Positions 35,826 to 43,926 of a stretch of DNA of 64,000 nucleotides are shown here, piece by piece. The stretch's first letter is position 1; the number at the start of each line of letters is the position of its first letter. The notes under the pieces were generated by a model. That model saw only the letters and a program-made list of their open reading frames with translations. It was not told the DNA's origin and did no database searches. The translations under genes were made by a program, and so were the position numbers. Location: NCBI GenBank assembly GCA_964621265.1, contig CAZULQ010000001.1, positions 62,001-126,000 of the forward strand, written 5' to 3'. This stretch comes from Porcipelethomonas sp964621265 (lineage in GTDB: Bacteria; Bacillota; Clostridia; Oscillospirales; Ruminococcaceae).

Positions 35826-37235
35826 ATGAACATCGACATTCTTAAAGGCAAAAAGCATATTCACTTTATAGGAATCGGCGGTTCGGGTATGTATCCGCTC
35901 GCACAGATTCTTCACTCACAGGGATATTATCTCACAGGCTCTGACAACAATGAAACTGAAACCCTCGAGGCAGTACGCAAAATGGGTATTCCCGTATTCC
36001 TCGGACAGAGAGCCGAAAACATTGAAGGCGCCGACCTTATCGTTCACACAGCCGCAATCATGGCGGATAACCCTGAGCTTATCGCCGCAAAGGGAAGCGG
36101 CGTGCCTGTACTCGAAAGAAGTGAACTGCTTGGAATCGTTACAAGCTGGTATGACAGAGCAATCTGTGTTTCGGGTACTCACGGCAAGACAACAACTACC
36201 GCTATGATTACACAGGTTCTCCACACAGCAGAAGTTGACCTTTCAGCATTCATCGGCGGAAAGCTCCCTTGCATCGGCGGAAGCGGCAGAGCGGGTAAAA
36301 GTGATATCATGGTTTGTGAATCATGCGAATTTGTTGATACATTTTTAAAGCTCTATCCTGACATCGCAGTAATTCTGAATGTTGACGAAGACCACCTTGA
36401 CTATTTCAAGAATCTCGACAATATCATTTCCTCATTCCACAAGTTCAGCGAAAAGGCTACAAAGGCCCTTATCGTAAACGGAGATGATGAGAACACTCTC
36501 AGAGCAATCGAAGGCATCGACAAGGAGACCATCACATTCGGTCTTTCTGAAAACTGCGATTACAGAGGCATAAACGTTATAAGAGTCTCGGGCATGGAAA
36601 CTCAGTTTGATGTTTTATACAAAGGCGAAATGCTCGGTAAAATCACACTTCATGTTGCAGGCATCCACAATGTCATGAACGCACTTGCGGCAGTTGCGTC
36701 AGCAAGATACGTTGATGTACCGTTTGAAAAAATCGCACAGGGACTTTCTGATTTCCGTGGTGCAGGCAGACGCTTTGAGCTTATCGGCAAGGCAAAGGGC
36801 ATCACAATCGTTGATGACTATGCACACCACCCGACAGAGCTTTCAGTTACTCTCGATGCCGCAATGGGAATGGGTTACAGAAAAGTATGGGCTGTGTTCC
36901 AGCCGTTTACATTCTCAAGAACATCAATCCTGCTTGACGATTTTGCCAAGGCACTTTCAATCCCTGATGTTGCAGTACTCACAGATATCATGGGTTCAAG
37001 AGAAAAGAACACATACGGCATATTCGCAAGAAATCTTGCTGAGAAAATTGACGGCTGTGTATACTTTAAGCAGGACGAAGAAGCAGAGTATACAGACGAA
37101 AGAAAGTACAAGAACTTCGATGATGTCTGCGACTATATCTGTGAGAATGCACAGGACGGTGACCTTGTTATAACTCTCGGCTGCGGCGACGTTTACAAGG
37201 TTGCAAAAATGATATACAAAAAGCTTTCCGACTAA
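35826..37235 (+). CDS. murC: UDP-N-acetylmuramate--L-alanine ligase
   Basis: Adds L-alanine to UDP-MurNAc in the cytoplasm, the first peptide step of peptidoglycan synthesis. The nucleotide-binding start FIGIGGSGM, the ATP loop SGTHGKTTTT (residues about 116-125), and VDDYAHHPTE, then the C-terminal ligase domain are all in place. Length 469 is normal. GGAG lies six bases before the ATG. lexA follows after 24 bases. Confidence 0.96.
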   Translation: MNIDILKGKKHIHFIGIGGSGMYPLAQILHSQGYYLTGSDNNETETLEAVRKMGIPVFLGQRAENIEGADLIVHTAAIMADNPELIAAKGSGVPVLERSELLGIVTSWYDRAICVSGTHGKTTTTAMITQVLHTAEVDLSAFIGGKLPCIGGSGRAGKSDIMVCESCEFVDTFLKLYPDIAVILNVDEDHLDYFKNLDNIISSFHKFSEKATKALIVNGDDENTLRAIEGIDKETITFGLSENCDYRGINVIRVSGMETQFDVLYKGEMLGKITLHVAGIHNVMNALAAVASARYVDVPFEKIAQGLSDFRGAGRRFELIGKAKGITIVDDYAHHPTELSVTLDAAMGMGYRKVWAVFQPFTFSRTSILLDDFAKALSIPDVAVLTDIMGSREKNTYGIFARNLAEKIDGCVYFKQDEEAEYTDERKYKNFDDVCDYICENAQDGDLVITLGCGDVYKVAKMIYKKLSD

Positions 37236-37259
37236 TAGATTACGGAACGGAGAATTACT

Positions 37260-37844
37260 ATGCTTAACGAAAAAGCAATGGAGATATACAGCTATATAAA
37301 AGACTCTATTGAAAACGGTTTTCCCCCGACAATCAGAGAAATATGCAATGCGCTGAATATCAAATCCACTTCAACAGTTCACAAATATATCAACCTCCTC
37401 GCCCAGGAGGGCTACATAGAAAAAATGGACAATCACAACCGTGCGCTCAGAATCAAGGGTGCAGAGGGCGCAATGAACATTCCTGTTGTCGGAAATGTTG
37501 CGGCAGGTATTCCTATCACCGCAATCGAAAATATTACGGACTATGTAAGCTTCACAGGTGACAGAAGCTATTCGGGTGAACTTTTCGCACTTAAGGTTAA
37601 AGGCGACAGTATGATAAATGTCGGAATTTATGACGGTGACCTTATTGTGGTGGAACAGACTGACTATGCCGAAAACGGCGAAATAGTCGTGGCGCTCGTT
37701 GACGGTGAAAGTGCAACAGTCAAGACTTTCTATAAGGAGAACGGACACTTCAGACTTCAGCCTGAAAACGACAATATGGAACCGATTATTTCCGAAGATG
37801 TTGAAATACTCGGAAAAGTCCGTGCACTTTTAAGATATTTTTAA
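37260..37844 (+). CDS. lexA: LexA repressor
   Basis: SOS repressor that self-cleaves when RecA filaments form. The N-terminal winged helix (residues 1-65) has PPTIREICNALNIKSTSTVH as the recognition region. The cleavage site is A82-G83 in VAAGIP, and the catalytic dyad is S117 (KGDSM) and K155 (SATVKTF). Length 194 is slightly short but complete. I saw no clear LexA box at its own promoter. Neighbours are wall and division genes rather than repair genes. Confidence 0.95.
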   Translation: MLNEKAMEIYSYIKDSIENGFPPTIREICNALNIKSTSTVHKYINLLAQEGYIEKMDNHNRALRIKGAEGAMNIPVVGNVAAGIPITAIENITDYVSFTGDRSYSGELFALKVKGDSMINVGIYDGDLIVVEQTDYAENGEIVVALVDGESATVKTFYKENGHFRLQPENDNMEPIISEDVEILGKVRALLRYF

Positions 37845-37872
37845 AAAAATTGTGAAAATTTGAATTTAGGTA

Positions 37873-37901
37873 TTTTCAATTGCGACAAAATATATTATAA
37901 T
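37873..37901 (+). promoter_or_regulatory. Probable promoter of zapA
   Basis: TTTTCA (37873-37878), 17-base spacer, perfect TATAAT (37896-37901), about 35 bases before the GGAGA ribosome binding site of zapA. The -35 is weak. Confidence 0.6.
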
Positions 37902-37943
37902 TATATTATATGTCACAAAATTCGACTCAGATTGGAGAAAATT

Positions 37944-38294
37944 ATGCTTAACAGAGTAAAAGTTGTTATATGCGGCAAGGACTATACACTTCAGACAGAA
38001 GAAGCACCAAGCTATGTATACGGACTTGCAAAAATCCTTGAAAGAAAAATTACGGATATCACTTCAAATAACAAGTCAATTTCACCTTATGCGGCATCAA
38101 TTATGGTCGCTCTTTCAACGCTCGATGACCTCAACAAGGCTCAGACAAACGTTGAAAATATCAGATTACAGGCAAAGGAATATGTTGACGAGGCTGGTAA
38201 AGCACGCATTGAGCGTGATGCGGCTTTAAAGGAAATTGATATGTTAAAGCTTAAAATAGACAAGCTTGAAAAAGCTGCTAAAAATAATGCATAA
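37944..38294 (+). CDS. zapA: Cell division protein ZapA
   Basis: A 116-residue FtsZ-ring stabiliser. The N-terminal part RVKVVICGKDYTLQTEEAPSY carries the family pattern, followed by SPYAASIMVALSTLDDLNKAQ and a C-terminal coiled coil to the end (residues about 70-112). I start at ATG 37944, after GGAGAAAATT; upstream in-frame sequence is AT-rich leader. It overlaps the next gene by eight bases. Confidence 0.88.
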   Translation: MLNRVKVVICGKDYTLQTEEAPSYVYGLAKILERKITDITSNNKSISPYAASIMVALSTLDDLNKAQTNVENIRLQAKEYVDEAGKARIERDAALKEIDMLKLKIDKLEKAAKNNA

Positions 38295-40317
38295 GCCTGA
38301 AATACTTGCTCCTGCGGGAGGTATGGACTCGCTTACTGCTGCTTTAAGATGCGGTGCGGACGCTGTCTACATCGGCGGAAAGTCTTTTTCCGCAAGACAG
38401 AATGCATCAAATTTTGATACAAACGAAATTAAACAAGCGTCAGAGCTTTGCCATCTTTACGGCAAAAAGCTGTATCTTACAGTCAATACAATCATTTTTG
38501 ACAGTCAGGCAAAGGAATTTGCAGGGGCAATTAAAGAAGCACTCAAATGCGGTGTTGACGCATTTATTGTGCAGGATTTGGGTGCGGCTGAGATTATAAA
38601 AGCCGTGTCGCAGGACGCTGTGCTACACGCATCAACCCAGATGACAGTTCACTCCCCTTCCGGCGCTTTGCTTGCAAAGGATATGGGATTTAAGCGAGTT
38701 GTCCTTGCAAGAGAGCTTTCAGAAAAGCAGATAAACGAAATTTCACAGCTTGGAATAGAAACTGAAATTTTTGTTCATGGCGCACTTTGCATGTCCGTTT
38801 CAGGACAGTGCTATATGTCTGCTATGATAGGTCAGCGAAGCGCTAACAGAGGGCTTTGCGCACAGCCTTGCAGACTGCCGTTTTCGGCAGACAGCAGCAG
38901 GGATTACTGCGGTCTTTCACTTAAAGACCTGTCACTTACAGACCATATAGATGCAATCAGAAAAATGGGCGTCACATCGCTTAAAATAGAAGGCAGAATG
39001 AAGCGTCCCGAATATGTTGCGGCGGCGGTTTCAGCTTTCAGAAGTGCTGTTGACGGACTGTCTGTTGATACGGAAATGCTCAGGGCAGTATTTTCAAGAA
39101 GCGGTTTTACTGACGGATATTTTACGGGCAGATACAGCAACATGTTCGGCACACGTCAGAAAGAGGACGTGACTGCCGCTAAAACTGTAATACCTGAAAT
39201 TCACGGTCTTTACAGAGCAGAAAGAAAGGTTACTGAGGTTTCATTTGAAGCTGAAATAAAAGCAGATAAGCCTATTATGCTGAAAGCTTATGACAGTGAT
39301 GGAAATGTCGCAGAAATAAGCGGTGATATTCCGCAGACAGCAATCAATAAGCCATGCGACAAGGCGTTTCTTGAAAGACAGCTTTCAAAGCTCGGAGATA
39401 CTGTTTACAGCTTTGGCGGAGTTACTGCCGATATCGGCGACGGTCTGGCAGTTAGTGCAGGAGCGCTTAACGAGCTCAGACGAAACACTGTTGCGGCGCT
39501 CAATGAAAAGCGTATAGCGGCAAATACGCCTGTGTATACAATTTCATACAGGCTTCCGGAAACACAGGACAGTCAGCAGAATATGAGTGAAATCAGAGCA
39601 AGGATTTCTGACAGGTCACAGCTTGACGCCGCTATGGCGGCGGACAGGGTTATCGTTCCGCTTGAACTGCTTTCCGACTGTGATATAGCAGACGTAAGCA
39701 GAATTATTGTCGAACCGCCACGATTTATCATTAACGAAAATGAAATCCGTGAAAAGCTTGAAAAGGCAAAATCACTTGGCGTTTCTGATATGATGTGCAA
39801 TAATATTGCATACCTTAAAATCGGCAAAGAACTTGGGATTACGCTTCATGGCGACTTTGGAATGAACGTTTCAAATTCTTACAGTACAGCAAAGCTTGAA
39901 AAGCTCGGACTTTGCGATATTACTCTCTCATTTGAAATGAAGCTCAGCCAGTCAGAAAAAATCAAATCACCTGTGAAAACGGGAATTATAGCATACGGCA
40001 GACTGCCGCTTATGCTTACAAAAAACTGTCCTGTAAAAAATGAAGTCGGTTGCGGAAAATGCAGAAAAACACTCACCGACAGAACGGGCAGGGAATGTAA
40101 AATTGAGTGCCACGAAAAAGAGTATGTTGAAATACTCAATTCGCAAAAGCTTTATCTTGCTGACAGACTGAATGAAATCTGCAATGTGAGCTTTATGACA
40201 CTTTACTTTACAGACGAAACGCCTGAATGCGTTTCAAAGACTATTGAAAGCTACCGCACAGGCGGTGGTAAACAGGAAAACATAACAAGAGGACTCTGCT
40301 ACCGCGGAGTTATGTAA
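38287..40317 (+). CDS. U32 family peptidase/RNA hydroxylation protein with DUF3656
   Basis: A 676-residue U32-family protein. The N-terminal half has PEILAPAGGMDSLTAALRCG and the cysteine segment HGALCMSVSGQCYMSAMIG followed by SANRGLCAQPCR, whose cysteines match those in the RlhA/TrhP group that hydroxylates rRNA or tRNA. The C-terminal half is DUF3656-like with a second cysteine group (CPVKNEVGCGKC). Despite the peptidase name, an RNA-modifying role is more likely from the family. ATG 38287 lies inside the end of zapA; a weak ribosome binding site suggests coupling. Confidence 0.88.
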   Translation: MHKPEILAPAGGMDSLTAALRCGADAVYIGGKSFSARQNASNFDTNEIKQASELCHLYGKKLYLTVNTIIFDSQAKEFAGAIKEALKCGVDAFIVQDLGAAEIIKAVSQDAVLHASTQMTVHSPSGALLAKDMGFKRVVLARELSEKQINEISQLGIETEIFVHGALCMSVSGQCYMSAMIGQRSANRGLCAQPCRLPFSADSSRDYCGLSLKDLSLTDHIDAIRKMGVTSLKIEGRMKRPEYVAAAVSAFRSAVDGLSVDTEMLRAVFSRSGFTDGYFTGRYSNMFGTRQKEDVTAAKTVIPEIHGLYRAERKVTEVSFEAEIKADKPIMLKAYDSDGNVAEISGDIPQTAINKPCDKAFLERQLSKLGDTVYSFGGVTADIGDGLAVSAGALNELRRNTVAALNEKRIAANTPVYTISYRLPETQDSQQNMSEIRARISDRSQLDAAMAADRVIVPLELLSDCDIADVSRIIVEPPRFIINENEIREKLEKAKSLGVSDMMCNNIAYLKIGKELGITLHGDFGMNVSNSYSTAKLEKLGLCDITLSFEMKLSQSEKIKSPVKTGIIAYGRLPLMLTKNCPVKNEVGCGKCRKTLTDRTGRECKIECHEKEYVEILNSQKLYLADRLNEICNVSFMTLYFTDETPECVSKTIESYRTGGGKQENITRGLCYRGVM

Positions 40318-40329
40318 ACGGAGAAAATT

Positions 40330-40767
40330 ATGACACTTAAAATAAAAAAGCTAAACGAAAAAGCAATTGTGCCGCAGAGGGCAACAAGCGGAAGTGCCGG
40401 TCTTGACCTTTCAGCATGTATTGATGAGGACATCGTTCTCGCACCCGGTGAAATAAAGCTTATCCCGACAGGTCTTTCGGCGGCACCGGACAACGAAAAC
40501 TGTGCACTTATGATTTATCCGCGTTCGGGGCTTGCCTCAAAGCACGGCATTGCTCTTGCAAACTGCGTAGGCGTTGTTGACAGTGACTACAGAGGGGAAA
40601 TCAAGGTGGCTCTTATAAACCACGGAAAGGACAGCTTTACAGTTACAAACGAAATGAGAATTGCTCAGCTTGTTGTGACACCAATTCTGCTCCCTGAAAT
40701 CGTAGTTGCGGACGAGCTCGACGAAACTGAAAGAAACGCAGGCGGCTTCGGCTCAACAGGAAGATAA
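40330..40767 (+). CDS. dut: Deoxyuridine 5'-triphosphate nucleotidohydrolase (dUTPase)
   Basis: Hydrolyses dUTP to dUMP and pyrophosphate, keeping uracil out of DNA. Motifs 1 to 5 of the trimeric dUTPase are visible: GSAGLDL, PRSGLA, GVVDSDYRGEI, RIAQLV and the glycine-rich ERNAGGFGSTGR end. Length 145 is normal. The ATG lies 12 bases after the U32 gene. Confidence 0.96.
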   Translation: MTLKIKKLNEKAIVPQRATSGSAGLDLSACIDEDIVLAPGEIKLIPTGLSAAPDNENCALMIYPRSGLASKHGIALANCVGVVDSDYRGEIKVALINHGKDSFTVTNEMRIAQLVVTPILLPEIVVADELDETERNAGGFGSTGR

Positions 40768-40791
40768 CATAAATACAAAGAGGTAACAAAA

Positions 40792-41049
40792 ATGAAAAAT
40801 AAAATTTTACTTGTCATGCTGATTGTAGCAGGCGCAATTATCGGTTCAATTATTGCAAGCTCTGTCGGCGGTACTGAATCACTCAGCTGGCTTGCATACG
40901 CAAAGCAGATAGGAATCGCACCTACTACCATAAATCTTGTGGTTATTGAATTCACAATCGGCTTTAATTTCTCAATGAGCGTTGCTCAGATTATCTTTAT
41001 GCTGATTGCTGTAATTGTTTATCCGAAGCTTGCAAAAGCGATTGCCTGA
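40792..41049 (+). CDS. DUF4321 small membrane protein
   Basis: An 85-residue protein with two transmembrane helices (about 4-24 and 60-82). The pattern LLVMLIVAGAIIGSIIA, then INLVVIEFTIGFNFSMSVAQ, matches the DUF4321 family. Its location next to mreB is common in clostridia, suggesting an envelope role. Function unknown. Confidence 0.85.
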   Translation: MKNKILLVMLIVAGAIIGSIIASSVGGTESLSWLAYAKQIGIAPTTINLVVIEFTIGFNFSMSVAQIIFMLIAVIVYPKLAKAIA

Positions 41050-41124
41050 CACACTATGGGCAATTTGTACGAAATACATAAAATCACATATGGAAAATAA
41101 GGATTTTTTTACCTTGAAAATTTA

Positions 41125-41153
41125 TTGTGAAAAGCCATATTTAGTGGTATAAT
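41125..41153 (+). promoter_or_regulatory. Sigma-A promoter of mreB
   Basis: TTGTGA (41125-41130), 17-base spacer, perfect TATAAT (41148-41153) with extended TGG. It lies about 55 bases before the mreB ATG and should drive mreBCD and the PBP2 gene. Confidence 0.82.
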
Positions 41154-41206
41154 AAAAATAGTGTGAAGAACAAAAAAAGAGAATATTAAAAAGGAGAAAT
41201 GGGCAG

Positions 41207-42223
41207 ATGTTTACAAAAGACATTGGAATAGATCTGGGTACCGCCAACACTCTCGTTTTCATGAGAGGCAAAGGCATTATTATTAGAGAGCCATCTGTTG
41301 TTGCGGTTGACACCCGTACTGACAAGGCTAAATATGTCGGCAAAAAAGCCAAGGATGTTATAGGAAGAACTCCTGGCTCGATTGTCGCTGTAAGACCGCT
41401 TAAAGACGGCGTTATTGCTGACTTTGACATGACTACAACAATGCTTCAGGAATTTATCAGGAAATCGCTGCGTGGCTCTTTCTTTACAAAGGCAAGAGTT
41501 ATTATCTGTATTCCTTCGGGCGTTACTGCCGTTGAAAAGCGTGCAGTAAAAGAAGCAGCTGAAAAAGCAGGCGCAAAGCCTGTATTCATCATAGAAGAAC
41601 CTATGGCGGCAGCTGTCGGCGCAGGACTTCCTGTCGGTGAACCTTCGGGAAGCATGATTGTCGATATCGGCGGTGGTACAAGTGAGGTTGCTGTAATCTC
41701 TCTCAGAGGAATTGTGGCTTCACGTTCTGTGAGAGTTGCAGGCGACGAGTTTGACAAGGCAATCATAAACTTTATCAAGAAAAAATATAATCTCCTCATC
41801 GGTGAAAGAACTGCTGAAAACATCAAAATTGAAATTGGTTCAGCTTATCCTGGTGAAAGCGAAAAGACTATGGAAATCAAGGGCAGAAACCTGCTTAACG
41901 GTCTGCCTGAGAATATTACTGTCACATCAACTGAAATCCGTGACGCTCTGACAGAACCGCTTTCAAGAGTTATTGAAGCTATAAAGGTGACCCTTGAAAA
42001 GACACCACCGGAGCTTTCCGCAGACATTATAGACCAGGGCATTACACTTTCAGGCGGCGGCGCACTGCTTCGTGGTCTTGACAAGCTTATAAGCCGTGAG
42101 ACAGGTATGCCTGTATATATTGCGGAATATCCTCTCGACTGTGTAGCTGAGGGTACAGGAAAAATCCTTGAGGAAATTGAAAAATATGAGGACGCTCTTA
42201 ACGACGAGGTCCGTTATTACTGA
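41207..42223 (+). CDS. mreB: Rod-shape actin homolog MreB
   Basis: Cytoskeletal ATPase that guides lateral wall synthesis. The phosphate 1 motif DIGIDLGTANTLVFM is at residues 4-18, the phosphate 2 motif IVDIGGGTSEVAVIS near 153, and adenosine motif SGGGALLRGLDKLI near 284. Length 338 is normal. The mreB-mreC-mreD-PBP2 order follows. Confidence 0.97.
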   Translation: MFTKDIGIDLGTANTLVFMRGKGIIIREPSVVAVDTRTDKAKYVGKKAKDVIGRTPGSIVAVRPLKDGVIADFDMTTTMLQEFIRKSLRGSFFTKARVIICIPSGVTAVEKRAVKEAAEKAGAKPVFIIEEPMAAAVGAGLPVGEPSGSMIVDIGGGTSEVAVISLRGIVASRSVRVAGDEFDKAIINFIKKKYNLLIGERTAENIKIEIGSAYPGESEKTMEIKGRNLLNGLPENITVTSTEIRDALTEPLSRVIEAIKVTLEKTPPELSADIIDQGITLSGGGALLRGLDKLISRETGMPVYIAEYPLDCVAEGTGKILEEIEKYEDALNDEVRYY

Positions 42224-42297
42224 TTTTCCGGTTTATTGAACGGGCGGTATGCATAATACCCCCGTCAATGCTTCAAAGAAAAGAAAGGAGCCTTAAA

Positions 42298-43320
42298 TTG
42301 GGGCAGTTTTTTAAAAGTGTCAAGTTCAAGGTTATTCTCTGTATCACGGGTTTCTTTATTGGTATTGCACTGTTTTCCGTAACGAAAGACGGCAAGCCTA
42401 CATTCATTTCCGAAACTATGGGAACAATATTCAATCCTGTAAGACAATTTTCAAACGGAATTTCAGATAAGGTAGGACTTGTTATAGACCTTTTCCTCGA
42501 CTCGGAAAAATACGTTGAGGAAAACAGACAGCTCCGTGAAAAGATAGCCGAGCTTAATGAACGACTTATAGATTATGAAGATATGAAATCAGAGGTCGAG
42601 GACCTCAGAAAATTCATCGGCATAAAGGAAGAAAATGAAAACGCAGAATACTCCCCGCCGTGTACGGTTATTTCAAGATCTGTCAATGATCCATACGGCT
42701 CTTTTGTCATTGACAAGGGTGCAAATCACGGTATCTCCCTTTATGACCCTGTTGTAACGGCAGAGGGACTTGTCGGTACAATTGTAGAGGTTGCAGATAC
42801 ATACTCAACCGTCAGAACAATTTTCTCGCCTGAGCTTTCAATCGGCGGACTTTGTGTTGAAAGCCGTGATACAGGTATCGTTGAAGGAAGTCTCAAATAT
42901 GCCGAAAAGGGACAGTGCAAGATGATTTATCTTGACATGGAAAATACGGTAAAAAAAGGCGATCTTATCATAACATCGGGTAACAGCGGACAGTTCCCGC
43001 AGGGACACGTAATCGGAAACGTAACCGAAACAGGTATCGAGGAAAGCGGACTTACAGCCTATGCTGTAATTGAACCTGCCGTAAACCCGAAGGAAGTCAA
43101 TACAGTTATGGTAATCACAAGCTTTATTGACGCTAAAAATGAAATCACAGAGGGAGATGTCGGCGAAGAAATCCCGACAGAACCTGTAACTGAGCCTGTG
43201 ACAGGCGACGAGGCTTCACCTTTTGGTGACAGTGGTTCTTCATCAGAAGAGCCGACTGAGGAACCGACAGAGGCTGAAACTGATGCCGATGAGAACGGCG
43301 GTGATGACAATGCCGAATAA
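42298..43320 (+). CDS. mreC: Rod-shape protein MreC
   Basis: A bitopic membrane protein of the elongasome. One transmembrane helix (about residues 12-30), a coiled coil (about 70-105) and the MreC beta-barrel region with GSFVIDKGANHGISLYDPV and AEGLVGTI are seen. The C-terminal 40 residues are acidic and Thr/Pro-rich (EPTEEPTEAETD). Start is TTG 42298, seven bases after AAAGGAG; a longer frame from ATG 42268 starts before that ribosome binding site. Product 340 residues. Confidence 0.92.
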   Translation: MGQFFKSVKFKVILCITGFFIGIALFSVTKDGKPTFISETMGTIFNPVRQFSNGISDKVGLVIDLFLDSEKYVEENRQLREKIAELNERLIDYEDMKSEVEDLRKFIGIKEENENAEYSPPCTVISRSVNDPYGSFVIDKGANHGISLYDPVVTAEGLVGTIVEVADTYSTVRTIFSPELSIGGLCVESRDTGIVEGSLKYAEKGQCKMIYLDMENTVKKGDLIITSGNSGQFPQGHVIGNVTETGIEESGLTAYAVIEPAVNPKEVNTVMVITSFIDAKNEITEGDVGEEIPTEPVTEPVTGDEASPFGDSGSSSEEPTEEPTEAETDADENGGDDNAE

Positions 43321-43873
43321 ACAGATGACCCGTGCCGAAAAAATCAAGTACTGCGCTATTGCAAGATGGTCAATTTACATTTTTATGATTTTTGTATGCG
43401 TAATTCTTATAAACACGGGCAGCAGTGTCAAACCGATTCTCTTTATTCCGCTGGGAATTTCGATATGCATGTATGAAGGCGAATATACTGCCGCAGTACT
43501 CGGCGGCGTATGCGGACTGCTTTTTGATTTTTCGTGCGGAAAAATTTTCGGCTACAGCTCGGTTTTCATGATTGCATTCTGTGTTGCGACAGTGCTTTTC
43601 TATAAGCATTATCTGCTTCACAATATTCTGAATGTAATCTGGATGACAGCGTTATTTACTGCTGTTTATGAGCTTTGTGACTACTTTTTCTTCTATGCTA
43701 TGTGGAATTATGAGGGAACGGGATATGTTTTCAGAGAAAAATGTATTCCGAGTATTATAAGAACAACTATTGCTTCACCTATAATTTATCTTATAGTAAA
43801 ACCTGTCCACAGAAGGTTCTATCCGAAACGTGCAAAGATGATTGAGGAAGCAATGAAAATTGATAGTATATAA
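43310..43873 (+). CDS. mreD: Rod-shape protein MreD
   Basis: A 187-residue protein with about five membrane helices, including VCVILINTGSSVKPILFIPLG and GLLFDFSCGKIFGYSSVF, matching the MreD family. I choose ATG 43310, eight bases after GGCGG; ATG 43304 is also possible. It overlaps the mreC end by 11 bases, so the two are coupled. Conserved position between mreC and the PBP2 gene confirms the call. Confidence 0.88.
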   Translation: MPNKQMTRAEKIKYCAIARWSIYIFMIFVCVILINTGSSVKPILFIPLGISICMYEGEYTAAVLGGVCGLLFDFSCGKIFGYSSVFMIAFCVATVLFYKHYLLHNILNVIWMTALFTAVYELCDYFFFYAMWNYEGTGYVFREKCIPSIIRTTIASPIIYLIVKPVHRRFYPKRAKMIEEAMKIDSI

Positions 43874-43926
43874 AAGGACAGCCGCATAGTTTTCTTGTGC
43901 GGTATTTCCTTAACGAAAGGACGACT